64,000 bases of DNA from the NCBI RefSeq assembly GCF_022810405.1, contig NZ_JALGQE010000004.1:1-64000 (forward strand), in the 5' to 3' direction. Origin of the DNA: Rhodococcus sp. ARC_M5. GTDB lineage: Bacteria > Actinomycetota > Actinomycetes > Mycobacteriales > Mycobacteriaceae. Shown here piece after piece: positions 63,513 to 64,000 of the stretch (its first letter is position 1; the number at the start of each line of letters is the position of its first letter). A program made the translations under genes and the position numbers. Under the pieces are notes generated by a model. That model searched no databases and was not told where the DNA came from. It saw only the letters and a program-made list of their open reading frames with translations.

Positions 63513-64000
63513 ATGCGCGTTCTGTTCGTCTGCACCGGGAACATCTGCCGATCGCCCACAGCCGAGCGCCTCGCGGCCGCGTTCGCTCACGAGGGCGGAT
63601 TCGAGCTGACCGCGTCCAGCGCGGGAACGCAGGGCTTGACCGGACACCCCATGGACCCGACGGCAGCGACGGTGCTGATGCAGCTCGGCGGCGATCCCGA
63701 CGGTTTCGTCGCCCGACGCCTCACGCCTACCATCGCCGCCGACGCCGACCTGGTACTGACGATGACCGCAGCACACCGTGACGCCGTTCTGGCACTCGCG
63801 CCGCGGCAGATGCGTCGCACCTTCACACTGCTCGAGGCATCCGGCCTGGCCGCCGCGTCCGGTGCGCACTCCGTTGCGGCACTCGCCGACGCGCGGGCCG
63901 TACATCGAATCGACACACTCGACATCGGCGATCCGTACCGCCGCGATCCGTCGGTCTACGAGCATGCCGGGGAGCTGATCGCGGAGACGCTGCCCGCTGT
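63513..64000 (+). CDS. Low-molecular-weight protein tyrosine phosphatase, cut by the window end
   Basis: At least 162 residues of an LMW-PTP. The P-loop CTGNICRSP (Cys7 to Arg13 in MRVLFVCTGNICRSPTAER) and the general acid in IGDPYRRDP are present, so it should be active on phosphotyrosine. In actinobacteria such enzymes act with tyrosine kinases on surface-polysaccharide export or are secreted. No kinase is seen here. Only a few residues are likely to be missing at the C-terminus. Confidence 0.9.
   Translation, partial: MRVLFVCTGNICRSPTAERLAAAFAHEGGFELTASSAGTQGLTGHPMDPTAATVLMQLGGDPDGFVARRLTPTIAADADLVLTMTAAHRDAVLALAPRQMRRTFTLLEASGLAAASGAHSVAALADARAVHRIDTLDIGDPYRRDPSVYEHAGELIAETLPA

Overview
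The window looks like chromosome of a Rhodococcus-type actinobacterium (order Mycobacteriales, probably Rhodococcus/Rhodococcoides). The reasons are high G+C, many GTG starts, many promoters that seem to give leaderless mRNAs, a HAIR-controlled dnaK operon, and a gene order that follows the Mycobacterium tuberculosis Rv0337c-Rv0353 region: aminotransferase, Fe-S reductase, iniR, iniBAC, dnaK-grpE-dnaJ-hspR. No tRNA, rRNA, prophage, CRISPR array or complete insertion sequence was seen.

Left part (1-24 kb). A heat-shock operon dnaK-grpE-dnaJ-hspR lies on the minus strand with two HspR-type sites. A small secreted protein, a GH13 trehalose-synthase-like enzyme and a small membrane protein follow. 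Next is an iniBAC-type cell-envelope stress operon: a Gly/Ala-rich IniB and two dynamin-like GTPases, IniA and IniC. Divergent from iniB is a four-gene operon: a membrane-anchored Hsp70-like protein, an IniR-like LuxR/ATPase regulator, a second Hsp70-like protein that has lost the core of its ATPase domain, and a third complete Hsp70-like protein. Two tandem secreted S1 proteases follow.

Middle part (24-42 kb). This holds a CelD/BcsL-type acetyltransferase, a secreted DUF8020-like protein, a large membrane Fe-S reductase with a long repetitive tail, an AbiEi-like protein, an S9 peptidase, an SRAP DNA-crosslink protein, an AlaA-type aminotransferase, a YibE/F membrane protein, alanine dehydrogenase with its divergent Lrp-type regulator, and two more membrane-anchored Hsp70-like proteins.

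Right part (42.8-64 kb). A large surface-glycan cluster begins with an atypical carrier protein, an acyl-CoA-dehydrogenase-like flavoprotein and an amino acid:[carrier protein] ligase. These run into a two-domain hydrolase, a Wzx-like flippase, a condensation-fold acyltransferase, a DUF998 protein, a membrane GH16 enzyme, three family-2 glycosyltransferases and a GT-C-like membrane protein. A convergent DUF1839-GH2 operon closes it. The two main promoters of the cluster share an aligned 23-bp palindrome, which suggests one regulator. An endonuclease/phosphatase-family protein, a 48-residue Cys/His protein, a sixth Hsp70-like protein and a low-molecular-weight tyrosine phosphatase (cut by the window end) complete the region.

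Two themes stand out. One is the expansion of transmembrane Hsp70/actin-fold proteins with proline-rich outer tails, three of them linked to the ini system. The other is a carrier-protein aminoacylation cassette inside a glycan cluster. A dispersed hairpin repeat of about 48 to 74 bp, seen three times and each time at gene ends, is a further unexplained element.
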